This document shows positions 9,957-11,926 of a DNA stretch of 11,926 bases, piece after piece. A program made the position numbers and the translations under genes. This stretch comes from Gymnopilus junonius (lineage: Eukaryota > Basidiomycota > Agaricomycetes > Agaricales > Galerinaceae): NCBI GenBank assembly GCA_015501075.1, contig JADNYJ010000829.1, forward strand, positions 1 to 11,926, written 5' to 3'. The first letter of the stretch is position 1. The number at the start of each line of letters is the position of its first letter. The notes under the pieces were generated by a model. It was given only the letters and a program-made list of their open reading frames with translations. It made no database searches and was not told where the DNA came from.

Positions 9957-11072
9957 ATGTTGTAAGCCTCTTTATTATCTCATCCTTGGAAGTCGCTCCT
10001 CACAATAATATCGCGTCATCCTCCAGGAAAAACAGCTGCTGTTGCATATTCCCCCTCGTAAGCCGCCCACCTTGATCATCTGAACGTTCTGACTACCGAC
10101 ACGTTTCTATTTGTACAGAGGGCCGGGCGCTCGTTTTGAGTGCAGCCATTGCCGTACGGCCAGATCTTGCTTGCGTTCTATATGGACCCATCCCTGATCT
10201 TCCTTTCTTGATTTCGTCCAGATATACAGTGTTGCTGGTGCTATCTTCCTATTCAAGCAGGGTGCCTTTTTCTTCTTCGTCTACCCAGAATGGTGAGCTT
10301 TATCCATTCATTTACCATCCCCTCTGCTCCCCCGGCGATCTACTGTGCTCCCTTCCTCTTCTGACGCTAACGCACGAACCGAACATTTCAGGCTGATATA
10401 CGGCGGCATCGCGTTAGCCATCGGCACTGCTGCAATCCTGAGCATCATAGCCCTGGCTACTGTACGTTTTTCTTTCCTACTACCCTGTCCTTTAGTCGCT
10501 TACGTGTCTTCATTTCCTTGAAAAGCGATCTAGAGTATTAGCCGGTACAGTCAAATACCTCTGGCCGTTCCTCATCGTATTTTCCATCTTGCGAGGGATT
10601 ATCATGACCTTGGAACTCCTACGCGGGTACGTCACTTTCTTTCTTTTTTCTGGCCAATTATCCCTTAGCTAATCCCCTTTCGTATCTCACAGCAAGGATA
10701 ACATCAACTGGGAATGCAGTAACGGCGGACAGCTCTGGCAATCCGACTCTTCCTCTTCGAATCCTGGAACGCTCCCAGGTGTATTTTGTACCGTCGGATT
10801 CAACAGTCTCTGGGCAGGGTTCATTATAGCGTTGACCGTCGACTTATTGTTCCAGGTGAGTCTTGGTTCCCAAGCTATTTGCCGTTTAACGAAGATGTTC
10901 CCTTCTAAAATAAACAAGTTTTATATCGCCATCTTGATACGACGCTTTTCGGATCGAGTGGATCATTTCCAGAAGGCCCAATCCCATATTTGGAAGTGAG
11001 TATTTTTTTCACACCTCTTACGATGGGAGGAGAGATTTAATGTTCTCCTTCTCTTTCTCCAGGATGGTATAA
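9957..11072 (+). CDS. Small Cys-rich four-helix membrane protein (186 aa, complete)
   Basis: Member of a family of short tetraspanning membrane proteins that I recall from mushroom genomes; molecular function unknown. Exons: 9957-9961, 10027-10057, 10121-10153, 10222-10292, 10392-10461, 10526-10626, 10693-10855, 10919-10995 and 11063-11072; all phases agree and total 187 codons with the stop. The protein starts MLKNSCCCIFPL, a Cys-rich cytosolic-type start. Likely helices: ALVLSAAIAIYSVAGAIFLF, LIYGGIALAIGTAAILSIIA, YLWPFLIVFSILRGIIMTLE and SLWAGFIIALTVDLLFQFY. Between helices 3 and 4 a loop (KDNINWECSNGGQLW ... PGVFCTVGFN) holds two Cys that may pair. The first coding exon is only five bases (ATGTT). 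The third exon uses the second AG of CAGAG; using the first would give the more family-like RAGALVL only if a G were missing near 10123-10126. The C-terminal end is uncertain: the modelled final exon gives KMV and a stop, while another frame stays open to 11169. Confidence 0.8.
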
Positions 11073-11535
11073 CAATCGCTTCAGGGGTTTCTTTTTTTTT
11101 CCGACTGTTCTCCTCTCTATTTTCGTCGGTTTTATGTCCACGATGTTCACGATGCACTTTTCGAACTAATTCGCCGACCGACCTTTTCTTTCCTTGCTAC
11201 TTTTTCTATGCTTTAAGGCTACCTTCGTACCCCTTCTTTCTTATTTGCTTTGAACGTTGTTTTGTGATTTATCAATCTATATCACTTTGTGCCGCAAGGG
11301 CGTATGGCCGAAAGATATTTCAAAAATGTCAAGTGAAAAGGAAAAGACTGCCTAGAGCTCCTCCAGACGTACTGTAAAAAAGAGTCCGGGGATACATATG
11401 CGTACGCATGCGAGAGCATCGACTTCCTGTTATCATAACACGTCCAACAGGGAGTTGACATTCTTTTACATTACGCTAAAAGACGAATAAACAAGGAGAC
11501 CAATATTTACTCTACACCAACAACGGCCAATGGCA
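11073..11535. other. Spacer between convergent genes
   Basis: Shared 3' region of the plus-strand membrane-protein gene and the minus-strand amidase gene. It holds a run of nine T at 11092-11100 and a perfect 12-bp palindrome ATGCGTACGCAT at 11398-11409. No gene is seen. Confidence 0.5.
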
Positions 11536-11926
11536 TTATCTGCCGATAACATCTCCCAACTGCGTTTTGGAATAGCAGCAGGAAACGCCCTGCGCGCTAA
11601 TCGCGTCTGGTCTTCTGCTCATAAGCAAATGCGAAACTGATCAGATCGAACTCGGAGAAGGCGGCTGAAGAAGAAAGTCCGATGGGAACTCCAGGAGCGG
11701 GATAGACGGTGAGAGGTCCAGCGGACCCGATTGTGACGTTGTCTGGGTAGAAGCCCAAGGGCACTTACGTAGCAGAAGTGAATCAGGGCGCTGGCGGTAA
11801 AGAATCTTTTGAGAACTCACCTGTCACGATGGGATAGCCGGCGAGGGCTGCAGGCCAAGTATGATTTAGAGGTCATTAATGGAGTACTCTTAAAGGACGA
11901 CTTACCAGCGGAACAGTAGTAAACCC
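11536..11926 (-). CDS. Amidase (amidase-signature family), C-terminal part, frame-broken
   Basis: C-terminal exons of a probable amide hydrolase of the amidase-signature family (Ser-cisSer-Lys type). The catalytic residues lie upstream, outside the window, so the substrate and the presence of the triad cannot be judged. Exons (minus strand): 11926-11906 (GFTTVP), 11847-11821 (LAGYPIVT) and 11763 onward, with introns of 58 and 57 nt using GTAAGT and GTGAGT donors. The last exon reads VPLGFYPDNVTIGSAGPLTV, then YPAPGVPIGLS and SEFDLISFAFAYEQKT, the typical end of fungal amidases. The frame appears to lose a base in the first exon (GTTCCGCTG where family members suggest P-A-A), near 11606-11608 (putting a stop TAG at 11599-11597) and at 11565-11568. 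Reading past these gives RLARRAFPAAIPK and a natural stop at 11538-11536. Without correction the protein ends at 11597. The first part of the gene is off the right edge. Confidence 0.8.

Noticed and set aside
9755..9958. Minus-strand Lys/Arg-rich open frame opposite the membrane-protein start
   Set aside because: Basic composition is what the reverse of a pyrimidine-rich promoter and leader gives. No motif.
11398..11409. Perfect 12-bp palindrome ATGCGTACGCAT
   Set aside because: It is single, short and without a loop, in a convergent spacer. Not enough for a terminator or binding-site call.

Overview
This window looks like nuclear DNA of a filamentous basidiomycete, most likely an Agaricomycete. 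The genes are cut by many short introns (about 49-99 nt, mostly 51-68 nt) with fungal donors (GTAAGT, GTGAGT, GTACGT) and, in several of them, CTAAC-like branch sites. Three of the protein families (a divergent F-box family, a small Cys-rich four-helix membrane family and a short 'NHxDSYPxGLG' family) are typical of mushroom genomes. There are no operons, rRNA, tRNA, CRISPR arrays or recognisable transposons.

Layout, left to right. (1) Positions 1-2452, minus strand: most of a major facilitator superfamily transporter of the SV2/HxnZ-like type. Fifteen exons are visible and the last C-terminal codons lie beyond the left edge. (2) Positions 2453-3787: intergenic, with a TATA-rich element just upstream of the transporter. 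(3) Positions 3788-4021, minus: 3' coding exon of a small DSYP-motif protein. (4) Positions 4527-5428, minus: a tentative multi-exon gene that I cannot name. (5) Positions 5429-6195: nothing convincing. (6) Positions 6196-8506, plus: an F-box-like protein of about 770 residues with a broken reading frame. (7) Positions 8507-9956: mostly empty, with an 11-bp tandem repeat. (8) Positions 9957-11072, plus: a complete nine-exon gene for a 186-residue four-helix membrane protein. (9) Positions 11536-11926, minus: C-terminal exons of an amidase-signature enzyme that runs off the right edge and converges on the membrane-protein gene.

The most important observation concerns the data rather than a new system. 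Three otherwise well-preserved genes (transporter, F-box, amidase) are interrupted by about 13 reading-frame breaks. Every one has the sign of a single missing base, and many fall in or next to short homopolymers. Splice sites and family motifs are otherwise intact. In the transporter, putting one base back at each of five places makes all visible exon phases agree. I favour deletion-biased errors in an under-polished long-read assembly over independent decay of three neighbouring genes, though pseudogenes cannot be excluded from sequence alone. Also notable are a probable GC-AG intron next to a 9-nt microexon in the transporter, and a 5-nt first coding exon in the membrane-protein gene. I see no functional link between the genes and no convincing new biological system.
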